Assembly: GCA_964552795.1 (NCBI GenBank)
Contig: CAZKIO010000018.1
Location: 1 to 64,000 of the forward strand
Length of the DNA stretch: 64,000 bases
Direction: 5' to 3'
DNA from: JAEUHZ01 sp964552795
GTDB lineage: Bacteria > Planctomycetota > UBA1135 > GCA-002686595
Made by a program: the position numbers and the translations under genes. The notes under the pieces are model-generated. The model did not search any database. It saw only the letters and a list, made by a program, of their open reading frames with translations, and was not told where the DNA came from. Shown here piece by piece: positions 46,117 to 55,464 of the stretch (positions within the stretch are counted from its first letter, which is position 1; the number at the start of each line of letters is the position of its first letter).

Positions 46117-47163
46117 ATGTGGCCCGAGCCCCTGCCCCGCTGCTGGACCTGGAAGGGATCTCCCGGCGTGATCCCCGCTCTCGCGTTCCCGCGGCCCGTC
46201 GTGGTCGTCGTGGTCGACACGGAAGAGCAATTCGACTGGTCGCGCGGCTTCGAGCGCTCGCAGACCGGCGTGTCGCACATGCGCGCCATCGGCGGATTCC
46301 AGTCCGTGTGCGACGAGCGCGGCGTCCGGCCGGTGTACGTCGTCGACCATCCGATCGCCACGCAGGAGGAGTCGGCCGCGCCCTTGCGCGCCATCCTCGC
46401 GCGCGGCGGCTGCGAAATCGGCGCGCACCTGCATCCGTGGGTGTCGCCGCCGCACGACGAGGAGGTCAACGCGCGCAACAGCTATCCGGGCAACCTGCCG
46501 CGCGAACTGGAGCGCGAGAAGATCGCGCGCCTGACGCGCGCGATCGAGACCGCGTTCGGAGTCCGGCCGCGCACGTACAAGTCGGGCCGCTACGGCTCGG
46601 GGCCGAACACGGCGGCGATCCTGGAGGAGCTGGGCTACGCGGTCGACCTGTCGCCCTGCCCGCCCTTCGATTTCCGCGCCGACGGCGGGCCGGACTGGTC
46701 GCGCGCGCCGCTGGGCCCGTGGTGGGTCGCGGGGCCGGGTTCGCTGCTCGCGGTGCCGAGCACGGGCGCGTACGTCGGCTGGGCGGGCGAGTCGGCGCAT
46801 GCGCTCTACCGGAGGGCGAACAGCGGCCTGTGGCGCCGCCTGCACGCGGGCGGCGTGCTGGCGCGCGTGGGCGCGGTCGAACGCCTGTTCCTGTCGCCCG
46901 AAGGCTACACGCCCCGGCACCTGGAGCGCCTGACGCGGTCGCTGCTCTCCCGCGGCGTGCGCGTGTTCTCGCTCAGCCTGCACAGCCCCTCCTTCGAGCC
47001 CGGGCACACGCCCTACGTCAGGAACGAGACGGAACTTCATTCCCTGCTGGGCGCCTGCCGATCCTATCTGGACTACTTCCTGGGCGAGCTCGGCGGCGTG
47101 AACCTGACCGCGCTGGAGCTGCGCCGCCACGTCGAAACGCACAGCAGGACCTCGGCCGCGTGA
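46117..47163 (+). CDS. Polysaccharide deacetylase (NodB/CE4-like) family protein
   Basis: A 348-aa protein. The first catalytic motif is VVVVVVDTEEQFDW (TxD-like) and the metal motif is EIGAHLHPWVSPP. YKSGRYGSGPNTAAILEELGYAVDLS and SLHSPSFEPG follow, as in the deacetylases of capsule and exopolysaccharide loci. It should remove acetyl groups from a sugar polymer or precursor. No signal peptide is visible, so the substrate may be cytoplasmic. Its stop overlaps the carbamoyltransferase start (GTGA). Confidence 0.85.
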   Translation: MWPEPLPRCWTWKGSPGVIPALAFPRPVVVVVVDTEEQFDWSRGFERSQTGVSHMRAIGGFQSVCDERGVRPVYVVDHPIATQEESAAPLRAILARGGCEIGAHLHPWVSPPHDEEVNARNSYPGNLPRELEREKIARLTRAIETAFGVRPRTYKSGRYGSGPNTAAILEELGYAVDLSPCPPFDFRADGGPDWSRAPLGPWWVAGPGSLLAVPSTGAYVGWAGESAHALYRRANSGLWRRLHAGGVLARVGAVERLFLSPEGYTPRHLERLTRSLLSRGVRVFSLSLHSPSFEPGHTPYVRNETELHSLLGACRSYLDYFLGELGGVNLTALELRRHVETHSRTSAA

Positions 47164-49034
47164 AGATCCTCGGCATCTCCCCTCTGGACAAGGATGCGAC
47201 CGCCTCGCTGGTCGAGGACGGACGCGTGCTCTTCGCCGCGGGCGAGGAGCGCTTCAGCCGCGTCAAGCAGCACGCCGGCTTCCCGGCGCGCGCCATCGAG
47301 GCCGCGCTGAACGCGACCGGCACGGACCCGGCCGAGATCGACGTCGTCGCCTACCCGTTCCTCGAGTGGCAGCAGGAGACCGAGCTGATCCTCGACGCGA
47401 TCGCGCGCGAGGAGGCGGCCGACGGCGCAACGGAGTGCGCCGACCTGCAGCGCCTCCTGGCCGAGGCCGAGCGCCGGATCCCCGAGCGCACGCAGCCGGT
47501 GCACGGCCTGCGCCAGCCCAACCAGAGAAAGCGCAAGGGCGCCGCCAAGGAGCTGTTCTACCGCTTCGCGGGCGGCGAGCGCGCGATCTCGCGGCAGGTC
47601 GCGCTGCACGCGTTGCGCGGCTGGGCCGCGCGCGCCAGCGCCGACCACAAGCGCTTCAGCGAGGAGCTGCACGAGGGCCTCGCGAAGCTGGGCCTCGACG
47701 GGAAGCTCGAGCGCCACGAGCATCACCTGTCGCACGCCGCCAATGCGTTCCTCGCCAGCGGCCTGGAGCGCGCGCTGGTCGTCACGCTCGACGGCTACGG
47801 TTCGGGCCTCGCGGGATCGATCAGCCTGGGCGAGCAGGGCCGCGTGCGGCGCGTGCACAACCTGCGCTTCCCGCACTCGCTCGGCAGCTTCTACGAGATG
47901 GTGACCAGCTCGCTCGGTTTCCATCCCGACCGGCACGCGGGCAAGATCGTGGGCCTCGCGGCCTTCGGCGACCCGCGCGTCCTGTCGGACGTGCTCCTGT
48001 CGCGCGTCGACCGGCGCGGCGACGACTTCCGGTTGATCGAGAACCTGAACGTCCATTTCTCGCGCCACCTGGCCGCGCGTTTCCCGATGATCGACGTGGC
48101 CGCGGCCTACCAGCAAGTGCTGGAGGTGGTCGCCGTCGACCTCGTGCGCCACTGGGTCAGGAAGACCGGCTGCGGCAACGTCGTGCTCTCGGGCGGCGTC
48201 ACCGCGAACGTCAAGATGAACCAGCGCATCCACGAGATCGACGAGGTGGAGCGCACGTTCGTCTACCCGAACATGGGCGACGGCGGCTGCGGCACGGGCA
48301 TCGCGCTGCTGCGTTCGTGGCCGGGCGGGACGCGCGCGCCGATGCGCGACGCGTACCTGGGCCCCGAGTACTCGGCCGAGGAGATCCGCGCCGAGCTCGA
48401 GAAGGCCGGCCTGCCCGTGGAACGGCCCTCCGACGTGCCGCGCGAGATCGCGCGGCGCATCCACGCCGGCGAGGTCATCGGCCGCTTCGACGGCCGCATG
48501 GAGTACGGTCCGCGCGCGCTGGGCAACCGCTCGATCCTGTACCACGCCCGCGAACCCGAGGTGAACCAGTGGCTCAACAAGCGCCTGGGCCGCACGGAGT
48601 TCATGCCCTTCGCGCCCGTGACCTTGTGGGAGGAACGCGAGCGCTGCTACGTCAACCTGGCCGGCGCCGAGCACACGGCCGAGTTCATGACGATCACGTT
48701 CGACTGCACGCCGTGGATGCGCCAGAACTGCCCCGCGGCCGTGCACGTGGACGGCACCGCGCGGCCGCAGCTCGTCCGGCGCGAGATCAACCCCGGCTAC
48801 TGGGACATCCTCGACGCGTACCACAAGCTGAGCGGCATCCCCTGCCTGATCAACACCAGCTTCAACATGCACGAGGAACCGATCGTGTGCAGCCCGTCCG
48901 ACGCGGTGCGCGCGTTCCTGCTGGGCAACCTCGACGGCCTGGCGATCGGGCCGTACTTCGTGCCGCACCCCGCGCGCGCGGCCGGCGGAACGGCCGGCGC
49001 CGCGCGCGAGCCGGCGCGGGCCGGCGCGCGCTGA
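47160..49034 (+). CDS. NodU/CmcH-family O-carbamoyltransferase
   Basis: A 624-aa enzyme that uses carbamoyl phosphate and ATP to carbamoylate a hydroxyl group. The N-terminal Kae1-like part has ILGISPLDKDATASLVEDGRVLFAAGEERFSRVKQHAGFP and the metal motif HEHHLSHAANAF. The C-terminal domain has GRFDGRMEYGPRALGNRSIL and LINTSFNMHEEPIVCSP. GTG start in a GTGA overlap with the deacetylase gene. With that neighbour it suggests decoration of an amino-sugar-containing surface glycan or a secondary metabolite. The tail after residue 605 is Ala/Gly-rich. Confidence 0.93.
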   Translation: MKILGISPLDKDATASLVEDGRVLFAAGEERFSRVKQHAGFPARAIEAALNATGTDPAEIDVVAYPFLEWQQETELILDAIAREEAADGATECADLQRLLAEAERRIPERTQPVHGLRQPNQRKRKGAAKELFYRFAGGERAISRQVALHALRGWAARASADHKRFSEELHEGLAKLGLDGKLERHEHHLSHAANAFLASGLERALVVTLDGYGSGLAGSISLGEQGRVRRVHNLRFPHSLGSFYEMVTSSLGFHPDRHAGKIVGLAAFGDPRVLSDVLLSRVDRRGDDFRLIENLNVHFSRHLAARFPMIDVAAAYQQVLEVVAVDLVRHWVRKTGCGNVVLSGGVTANVKMNQRIHEIDEVERTFVYPNMGDGGCGTGIALLRSWPGGTRAPMRDAYLGPEYSAEEIRAELEKAGLPVERPSDVPREIARRIHAGEVIGRFDGRMEYGPRALGNRSILYHAREPEVNQWLNKRLGRTEFMPFAPVTLWEERERCYVNLAGAEHTAEFMTITFDCTPWMRQNCPAAVHVDGTARPQLVRREINPGYWDILDAYHKLSGIPCLINTSFNMHEEPIVCSPSDAVRAFLLGNLDGLAIGPYFVPHPARAAGGTAGAAREPARAGAR

Positions 49035-49046
49035 GCGCGCGCACGG

Positions 49047-49613
49047 CTACGCGGCCGCCGGCCACAGCCAGGCGAACGCGCCGGCGGTGAGCGCCGCGTA
49101 GATCAGGCCGTCGATCATGTAGACGAACGTGCTGGACCAGCGCTTGCCGATCCAGATCGAGTCCGACGGGATCGCCCAGGCGTAGGCCAGCCAGGTCGCG
49201 ACCCCGACGATCTGGAACACCTGCAGGTACGGCGCGCCCGGAGCGACCGCCGCGCGGGCGACGTAGCCCGCCAGGAGCGAGACGATCAGCGAGTACAGGA
49301 ACCACTTGCCCAGGAACGGACCGAGCTTCACCGCGCCGTTCTCGCGCACGTACATGACGACGTTCGGGCCCTCGTCGTACTTCTTCTGCATCTGGGGCGA
49401 CGCCATCTCCTGGCTGCTCTCGCAGAACGGCAGGACGTACTTGCCCGGCACCGGCGAGGACTTCCCGAGCGCCGCGCGGACCTCATCCTCGTTCGGCAGC
49501 GTCTTGTACTCGGACCGGTGCCAGCGCAGGACCATGTGGATCAGCGAGCTCGCGACGAATACGAGCCCCGCCGACACCAGCGCGGGAAGCAGCAGACTCG
49601 ACCATGCGACCAT
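49047..49613 (-). CDS. Small membrane protein, four TM helices
   Basis: A 188-aa integral membrane protein. TM segments lie at about 5-27, 100-118, 130-148 and 160-183. The hydrophilic region between TM1 and TM2 includes HRSEYKTLPNEDEVRAALGKSSPVPGKYVLPFC, a pattern I recall from conserved bacterial membrane proteins of unknown function. AGGAGG about 9 nt before the ATG fixes the start. It converges with the carbamoyltransferase gene across 12 nt. Confidence 0.82.
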   Translation of the reverse strand: MVAWSSLLLPALVSAGLVFVASSLIHMVLRWHRSEYKTLPNEDEVRAALGKSSPVPGKYVLPFCESSQEMASPQMQKKYDEGPNVVMYVRENGAVKLGPFLGKWFLYSLIVSLLAGYVARAAVAPGAPYLQVFQIVGVATWLAYAWAIPSDSIWIGKRWSSTFVYMIDGLIYAALTAGAFAWLWPAAA

Positions 49614-49693
49614 GAGGGTCCTCCTGGGAACCGGTTGGCCCAGAGGACAGCGCAGGCGGCCCGATCGATCAAGGGCCGGCCCGCGGTCCCGGT

Positions 49694-51394
49694 CTACGGC
49701 AGGACGGTCAGCTTCAGCCAGTGGCGCGAGAAGCGCCGCGGCACGACCGTCAAGCCCTGGAAGTACAGGCTCGTCCCGATGGTCGCCGGATCCGGCGAGA
49801 GCTGGAACTCCGCCGTCGCGTACCCGGCGGCGTCCGTGGTGCCCATCGGGAACAGGGTGACGACGTCGCGCCGCAGGTACAGGATGCCGTACGACGGGAA
49901 CACGATCGGCGCGGCCGCCGCCTGGGGCGCGACCATCAGGCGCGCCGGCGCGGACGCGCTCCCCCACAGGTCGAAGTCGACCTTGCGGCCCGCGCTGGGC
50001 GTGCCGCGCGCGCGGAAGTCCTCGGGAGCGTAGGCGTACAGGTCGATCGATCCGCCCGCGGCCAGCACGTTGGCGTGCACGGACTTCGTGCCGACGACGA
50101 TGCGATCGCCCGTGCGGCTCATCGCGAGATCGTGGATCGAGCCGGGGTAGTCATAGCTGGCGATCGGCGTGTTCTGGTGCCGGCGGTACAGCCGCAGCTC
50201 GGGCACGAGGCCCGCCTGGTCGCCCCACAGGCCGACCGCGATGCGCTGGCCGTCGAAGCTGGTCGCGACCCTGGAGACGATGTTCTGGTAGGCGCCCGCG
50301 CCGAGCGCCTCATCGGCCATGGTCGTCGCCTTGGTCGCCACGTCGATCGCCTCGATGCGCACGCGCAGGTTCTGGTCGTACCAGCCCAGCCCGACGACGA
50401 GCGTCGAACCGTCCTCGGAGACGTCGAGCCGGTGGCACACGACCGGGCCGGGCCACGAGCCCTGCCACGTGCGCGTGTAGGTGCCGTCGAGACCGCGCTC
50501 CCACAGGTCGACGGTGTTGAAGCCTCCGATCGCCAGCACCGCGCCGTCGCCGGAGATGTCCTGGGCGGCGAGCGCCGTGGGCAGGACGAGTTGCAAGCGC
50601 ACGGCCCCCGTGGCCGCGTCGCACACGACGCCCGTGGAGTTCGACGCCGCGTAGACGGTGGAGCCGTCCTCGGAGAGCACGAACACGGGCAACTGCGTCC
50701 CTATCACGCGCGTCCAGTACGACGTGGGCGTGCCGGCCGTCCCGTCGAACACGGCGACGTGCAGCGTCTGCGTGGCGATGTCGAGCATGCCCGCGACGAT
50801 GCGCGAACCGTCGGCCGAGATCAGGGCGCGCGACGGGCCCCAGGTCGGGACCGGGAACGACCAGATCCAGCGCGGCGCGGGCGAGGACGAAACGTAGGCG
50901 CTGACGACGACCGTGCGCGGTCCGCTGCCGCCGCCGACCGGGATCTGGCGGCACGACACGAACTGATGCGACCCGTCGCTGCCGTGGACCGTGGTGTTCG
51001 TGCTCGACGCGACGACCGGATCGGACCAGACCGGGACGATCGGCGCGTGGTCGAATCCGGAGATCAAGAGCGCGCGGTCTGCCGCCGTGTCGAACTCCGT
51101 GAACACCTGCGTGCCGCGGTTGCCGATCGCGACCGCGCGCCCCACCCAGCCCTGGCCCGCGTCGGGCATGGACCACAGCGGCCCGGGAAGGGATGCCGCC
51201 TGCGTGGCGCCGGCGGCCGCGATCTCGACCTGCTCCTCGACGATCGCCGCCTGCCCGTGCGCGACCACGAAGGTGTGGCGCAGGCCCAGGACCGTCCCGT
51301 CCGCGCCGTCGGCGTGCAGCGCCGCCTGCGCGGCGACCGACGGGCACGCGATGAGGACGACGACGGCGCAGGCTGTGAGGGGTCGCACTCCCAT
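49694..51394 (-). CDS. Secreted beta-propeller protein
   Basis: A 566-aa protein with a signal peptide (MGVRPLTACAVVVLIACPSVAAQA). Residues about 60-450 hold repeated segments such as ALISADGSRIVAGM, VFVLSEDGSTVYAAS, DISGDGAVLAIGG, DVSEDGSTLVVGLG and AMSRTGDRIVVGTK, each about 50 residues apart, typical of a WD40/YVTN-like propeller. The last 90 residues (FDLWGSASAPARLMV to HWLKLTVLP) look like a separate beta module and may attach the protein to the surface. No enzyme motif is visible. Binding of a ligand or partner is the likely role. Confidence 0.83.
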   Translation of the reverse strand: MGVRPLTACAVVVLIACPSVAAQAALHADGADGTVLGLRHTFVVAHGQAAIVEEQVEIAAAGATQAASLPGPLWSMPDAGQGWVGRAVAIGNRGTQVFTEFDTAADRALLISGFDHAPIVPVWSDPVVASSTNTTVHGSDGSHQFVSCRQIPVGGGSGPRTVVVSAYVSSSPAPRWIWSFPVPTWGPSRALISADGSRIVAGMLDIATQTLHVAVFDGTAGTPTSYWTRVIGTQLPVFVLSEDGSTVYAASNSTGVVCDAATGAVRLQLVLPTALAAQDISGDGAVLAIGGFNTVDLWERGLDGTYTRTWQGSWPGPVVCHRLDVSEDGSTLVVGLGWYDQNLRVRIEAIDVATKATTMADEALGAGAYQNIVSRVATSFDGQRIAVGLWGDQAGLVPELRLYRRHQNTPIASYDYPGSIHDLAMSRTGDRIVVGTKSVHANVLAAGGSIDLYAYAPEDFRARGTPSAGRKVDFDLWGSASAPARLMVAPQAAAAPIVFPSYGILYLRRDVVTLFPMGTTDAAGYATAEFQLSPDPATIGTSLYFQGLTVVPRRFSRHWLKLTVLP

Positions 51395-51524
51395 GGGGGC
51401 TGTTCCCGGGGCCAGGGTGAAGTCGGATCGAGGCGCGAGTTCTACGTGGCCGCCGGGTGCGACCGGGCCGTGAACCTACCGTGCTCGGTCGGACCTGGGT
51501 AGGCCCTGGCCCCCCCCGGAAATG

Positions 51525-51553
51525 CGGCGACCCCTCGCGGGGAGGGGTCGCCG
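51525..51553 (-). terminator. Strong hairpin after the choice-of-anchor protein gene
   Basis: A perfect 12-bp stem (CGGCGACCCCTC / GAGGGGTCGCCG) with a 5-nt loop lies 40 nt downstream of the minus-strand gene ending at 51593. On the minus strand it is followed by CATTTCC. It separates that gene from the propeller gene. Confidence 0.65.
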
Positions 51554-51592
51554 GCGTCTGGCGTGCTCCCGCGAGGGAGCGCGCGCCGAGGC

Positions 51593-52870
51593 TCACATCC
51601 CGTCGACGGTGAACGGGAAGGTCATGTAGAGGTCACCGGCGGGGTCCGTGAACGTCGCCAGCGACTGGTGGATGCCGTTCAGGGTGCCGTACATCTCGCC
51701 CTGCACCATGCCGCCGGGCAGCACGATCACGCGCAGCCGCTGCGACCACTGGTCCGGGTTCGTCGGGAACTGCTGGGCGTTGTACATGAGCGTCTGCATC
51801 GAGAAGTTGATCTGACCGCTGGTCAGCATCGGCACGCGCAGGCTCGGCCGGTCCGTCATGGTCACGGGGAACGTGTTGCGGATGTTCCCGAGCTGCGACT
51901 GCCACAGCGTGTTGCCGATCGTGATGCTCGCGTTGCCGCCGCCGCGCCCAAGGAACTGGTAGCACTCGGCGACCTGGACGCTGAAGCAGCAGTTGGCGGT
52001 GCGCCCGTGCGCGTCCGTGGCCGTGAAGCACACGGTCGTCGTGCCCAGGTCGGCCAGCGACGGCGTCCACGTGAAGATCGAGCAGACCGGGTTGCCGCTC
52101 GTCGGCAGTGGCGGCGTCATGGTCGCGCCGGGGGGCAAGGGTCCGAAGTGGCTGAGCGTCACGACCTCGCCCGCGTCCGGATCGGCCGCGCAAACCTGGA
52201 TCGAGAACGGCACGCCCGCCGTCGCCATGTACGTCGCGCCGCAGGTCGGCTCGGTGAACGTCGGCGGCGTGTTGACCAGGTACGTGTAGCAGACCCGGAC
52301 GTCGGCCTGCGCCATCGTCTGGAACTGCGTGATCAGGTTGCCCGAGCCCGATGCCAGCGACGTGCCGCGCGCGCTGACGGGCAGCACGATGTTGCCGACG
52401 CCGGTGAACAGCACGAGGTCGCTGAGCGGCGGCGGGGAGACCACGGTGTCCGAGTCGGTGGCCACGAGACCCAGGTGGCTGGTGCCCGAGGGCCCGGCGA
52501 AATCGACGACGCCGTCAAAGGGCGCGAGCGGATCGGTGAAGTTGGCGATCGGGATCGTCACGACGATGACGCTCAGGTCCGGACGCAGCAGCGTCAGGTC
52601 GGCCGAGAACTGCGTGTTCACGACGGTCGCGGCCGCGTCGAGGCTCTCGACGCGCGCCGAGCCCTCGATCCGGCCGGAGATCGTGAACTGGATGGTCTGC
52701 AGGGTCCCGAGGACCGGGTTGAACTTCGGGATGCTGACGGAGAGGTCCCAGTTCGTCGTCTGGAGCGGGATCGTGTCGGTGTAGCAAACGGTCTGCGTGC
52801 CTTGGGCGCCGGCGAGCGTCGTGAGCGCGAGCGCTGCCAGGGTGGAGAGAGCGGGTCGCAAAGCGGTCAT
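51593..52870 (-). CDS. Secreted protein with choice-of-anchor E-like domain
   Basis: A 425-aa exported protein with signal peptide MTALRPALSTLAALALTTLAGAQ. Residues about 25-200 fit a choice-of-anchor E-type beta domain (VCYTDTIPLQTTNWDLSVSIPKFNP). A second beta domain, about 205-300, has the Ig/cadherin-like NTPPTFTEP ... FTWTPSLADLGTTTVCFTATDAHGRT pattern. The remaining 120 residues are unassigned beta sequence. No C-terminal sorting motif such as PEP-CTERM is seen. A CAGGAT hexamer ends 7 nt before the ATG. Probably a surface or extracellular structural protein. Confidence 0.8.
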   Translation of the reverse strand: MTALRPALSTLAALALTTLAGAQGTQTVCYTDTIPLQTTNWDLSVSIPKFNPVLGTLQTIQFTISGRIEGSARVESLDAAATVVNTQFSADLTLLRPDLSVIVVTIPIANFTDPLAPFDGVVDFAGPSGTSHLGLVATDSDTVVSPPPLSDLVLFTGVGNIVLPVSARGTSLASGSGNLITQFQTMAQADVRVCYTYLVNTPPTFTEPTCGATYMATAGVPFSIQVCAADPDAGEVVTLSHFGPLPPGATMTPPLPTSGNPVCSIFTWTPSLADLGTTTVCFTATDAHGRTANCCFSVQVAECYQFLGRGGGNASITIGNTLWQSQLGNIRNTFPVTMTDRPSLRVPMLTSGQINFSMQTLMYNAQQFPTNPDQWSQRLRVIVLPGGMVQGEMYGTLNGIHQSLATFTDPAGDLYMTFPFTVDGM

Positions 52871-52909
52871 CGTGCGGATCCTGAGGTGGGGAGCGGGGCG
52901 AGGGAGAGT

Positions 52910-52948
52910 CCGCCTGGGGGGGGGCCGCACAAGCCCCTTTCCAGGCGG
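52910..52948 (-). terminator. Compound hairpin after the flippase operon
   Basis: Outer arms CCGCCTGG (52910-52917) and CCAGGCGG (52941-52948) enclose an inner GGGGC / GCCCC pairing. The element lies about 110 nt downstream of the minus-strand CDP-alcohol phosphatidyltransferase gene and upstream of the next promoter, so it could end the flippase operon transcript. Confidence 0.5.
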
Positions 52949-53057
52949 GCCTGAGCGTATCAGGGCCCCGGCCACGCGCAACGGCTGCGGCCCTGCGCCC
53001 CCGCCCCGCGCGGCCGAAGCGCGGGGCAGGCTTCGGCCGGACGGGCCGGCCTCGGCG

Positions 53058-53936
53058 CTAGCGCACGCGGAAGTGGTGCGCGCGGCGCATGAGGCGGCGC
53101 GCGTCGCGCTGGAAGCCGCCGGTGCGCAGGTACGTCTGCAGGCGGTCGAGGAAGTCGAGCGGCAGGACCACGGCGTAGAACGCGAGGACCGCCGTCTTCA
53201 GGTCGCACGGCACGCCCCACACCACGAAAGGCAGCAGGAACAGGTCGGCGACCGCCGCCGCGCCGAACCACAGGATCGAGAGGTCGAAGTTCGTGAGCAC
53301 CGCGCGCACGCTGCCGGGCACGCTGCCGAGCTGGAACGGCTCGTGCTCGCCGGGCAGGTCGCCGTCGTGCTCCAGCTCCTCGGCGGTGCTCCCCGCGCTC
53401 AGCTCGCGCACGAAGTTCGCGCGCTCGACCGGCGTGCGCAGGATCACGTAGCGCGCGCACAGGATCAACGCGGCGTCGTACAGGCACTTCGTGAACAGCG
53501 TGCCCAGCAGCGCGAAGACGCCCAGCAGGAACGCCCATGCGTGCCCGGTGACCGCGACGGCGTGCACGCCCAGGCACGTGAAGAACGCGGACTTCACGTA
53601 CAGGTGGAACAGCATGTCGTGGAAGCCCCACGCCAGCTTCTCGCGCCCGTGATAGCGCGCGACCTCGCCGTCCACGCAGTCGAGCACGTAGTAGACGAAC
53701 ATCAGCGCGCAGCCCAGGACGGCCCAGCCGCCCGACAGGAGCAGGAGGCCGCTGCCCGCCAGGCCCGCGAGCAGCATCCCGATCGTGCCGACGGTCGGCG
53801 ACAACCCCAGCCTCAGGAACAGGCGCGTGACGTGGATCGAGACGCGGTCGCCGACCAGGAGGCCGGCGACGTCGTTGAACTCCCGGACGGGTTCCTGGAC
53901 TCGCTTGCGGAGCTCGGGGATCGTGTCGACCATCAT
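53058..53936 (-). CDS. CDP-alcohol phosphatidyltransferase family protein
   Basis: A 292-aa membrane enzyme. The signature DCVDGEVARYHGREKLAWGFHDMLFH fits D-x2-DG-x2-AR-x8-G-x3-D-x3-D at most positions, but the Gly is Trp and the final Asp, the proposed catalytic base, is His. TM helices lie at about 47-90, 120-165 and 220-265. The family couples a CDP-alcohol to an alcohol acceptor, for instance in phospholipid or inositol-phosphate lipid synthesis. The product is unknown, and the substitutions may mark a subfamily or altered activity. It follows the flippase gene by 39 nt. A second Met at 53933 is an alternative start. Confidence 0.83.
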   Translation of the reverse strand: MMVDTIPELRKRVQEPVREFNDVAGLLVGDRVSIHVTRLFLRLGLSPTVGTIGMLLAGLAGSGLLLLSGGWAVLGCALMFVYYVLDCVDGEVARYHGREKLAWGFHDMLFHLYVKSAFFTCLGVHAVAVTGHAWAFLLGVFALLGTLFTKCLYDAALILCARYVILRTPVERANFVRELSAGSTAEELEHDGDLPGEHEPFQLGSVPGSVRAVLTNFDLSILWFGAAAVADLFLLPFVVWGVPCDLKTAVLAFYAVVLPLDFLDRLQTYLRTGGFQRDARRLMRRAHHFRVR

Positions 53937-53975
53937 GCGCAGGGGGCGGGCGCCGTCCGGGCCGACGACGGCGCG

Positions 53976-55451
53976 TCACCGCGCGCCGGAGCGCGGGCGA
54001 CGGAGGTCCGCCAGGACGCTCCGGATCTTCCCCTTTTCGGCCGGATCGAGGTAGCCGGTCGAGAGCAGCACCGCCGGAAACACCAGGATCAAGCCCAGCT
54101 TCGCCGCAAACAGCCCGCCCGTGGGCCAATCCGGGAGCGCCGCGCCCGCCGCCGCGAGCCCGGCGGCCAGGATCACCGGCACGAGGACGCGCCGGATCTC
54201 GAAGCCGACGGGCCACAGGCGCTCGGCCGCGATCCAGGCCGCTGCGGCCAGCGCGCCGAAGGTCAGGAGCGTCGCCCACGCGGCGCCCATGAGGCCGTGC
54301 TCCGGCACGAGCAGCGCGTTGAGGCCCAGGTTGACGACGGCCGCGCCGCCGACGAGCCACGTGACGATCCCGGTGCGGCGCCGCAGGTAGAACGTCGTGT
54401 GCACGACCTGGAACACGGCCCAGGCGAGGTACCCGAAGGCGATGACCGGCAGCGGCCCCGCCGCGCCGGCGAACTCGGGATCGGCCATCACGCCCACGAT
54501 CTCGCGCGAGAAGAGCGCCAGCGCCAGCGTCACGCCGCTGAAGAGCAGCGTCACGTAGGTCGTGACCTTGCGGCACAAGAGGCGCAGCTCGTCCTCGTTC
54601 GTCATCGCGAAGACGAACGGGAACCAGATCAGGCCGAAGGCCTCGAGCAGGACGACGTTGCCGATCGCGCCGAGCTTGTAGCCGACGCCGTAGACGCCGA
54701 CCGCGGCCTCGCCGTGCAGGCGCTGCACGAACCAGCGGTCGGCCTGGTGCAGCACGAACATCAGGAGGCCCGACGCGACCAGCGGCAGCGAGTAGACGAG
54801 CAGCTTGCGCGCGGCCGCGGCCGAGAAGCGCAGGCGCAGCTTCCAGGCGATCGCCACGAAGAGGCCGGCGGCGATGAGCAGCTCGCCGCCGAGCACGCTG
54901 AGCAGCACGCCGACGGCGCCCATGCCCATCAAGAGGAACGCGATCTTCAGGCCGATCTCGACGACCGACTTGACGCTGGTCAGGAGCACGTGGAGGCCCG
55001 AGCGCTCCAGGGCCTGCACCCAGCGCAGGCCCACCTGCCCCACCGTCTGCGCGAACAGGATGGCGAACACGATCGCCGCGGCACGCCCCTCGCCCTCCCG
55101 ACCCACGAGCAGGCGCGAGGCGAGGTCGGGGAACAGGCACGCGGCTGCGAGCGCCGCGCCGGTCGTCGCGATCAAGAGCCACAGCGTGGTCGACACGTAC
55201 GCCGCGCGCTCGCGCTCGTCGCCGGCATCGGCGAAGAAGCGCGTCATGCCGTGCAGCAGGTTGACGCCCAGCACCTGCGCGCACACGGCGATCGTGATGC
55301 CGCCCATCTCGACGACGCCGTACTCCCCCGCGCCGCCGATCCAGGCGGTGACGAAGGGCAGGAGCAGGAAGCCGACGAGCTTCTGGACCGCCGGCCCGAG
55401 CGCGTAGGTCGCGGAGTGGCGCGTCAGGCGCTTGAGGGCGGCGGTCAGCAT
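53976..55451 (-). CDS. Wzx-like polysaccharide flippase (MATE/MOP superfamily)
   Basis: A 491-aa protein with about 14 hydrophobic helices. The N-terminus LTRHSATYALGPAVQKLVGFLLLPFVTAWIGGAGEYGVVEM is typical of polysaccharide-biosynthesis flippases that move polyprenyl-linked glycans across the inner membrane. ADRWFVQRLHGEAAVGVYGVGYKLG in the middle is a further family motif. A TAGGCT hexamer (55465-55470) ends 13 nt before the ATG. It forms an operon with the CDP-alcohol phosphatidyltransferase. Together they suggest a surface glycan or glycolipid pathway. Confidence 0.92.
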   Translation of the reverse strand: MLTAALKRLTRHSATYALGPAVQKLVGFLLLPFVTAWIGGAGEYGVVEMGGITIAVCAQVLGVNLLHGMTRFFADAGDERERAAYVSTTLWLLIATTGAALAAACLFPDLASRLLVGREGEGRAAAIVFAILFAQTVGQVGLRWVQALERSGLHVLLTSVKSVVEIGLKIAFLLMGMGAVGVLLSVLGGELLIAAGLFVAIAWKLRLRFSAAAARKLLVYSLPLVASGLLMFVLHQADRWFVQRLHGEAAVGVYGVGYKLGAIGNVVLLEAFGLIWFPFVFAMTNEDELRLLCRKVTTYVTLLFSGVTLALALFSREIVGVMADPEFAGAAGPLPVIAFGYLAWAVFQVVHTTFYLRRRTGIVTWLVGGAAVVNLGLNALLVPEHGLMGAAWATLLTFGALAAAAWIAAERLWPVGFEIRRVLVPVILAAGLAAAGAALPDWPTGGLFAAKLGLILVFPAVLLSTGYLDPAEKGKIRSVLADLRRPRSGAR

Positions 55452-55464
55452 GGACGGGCGCGCG

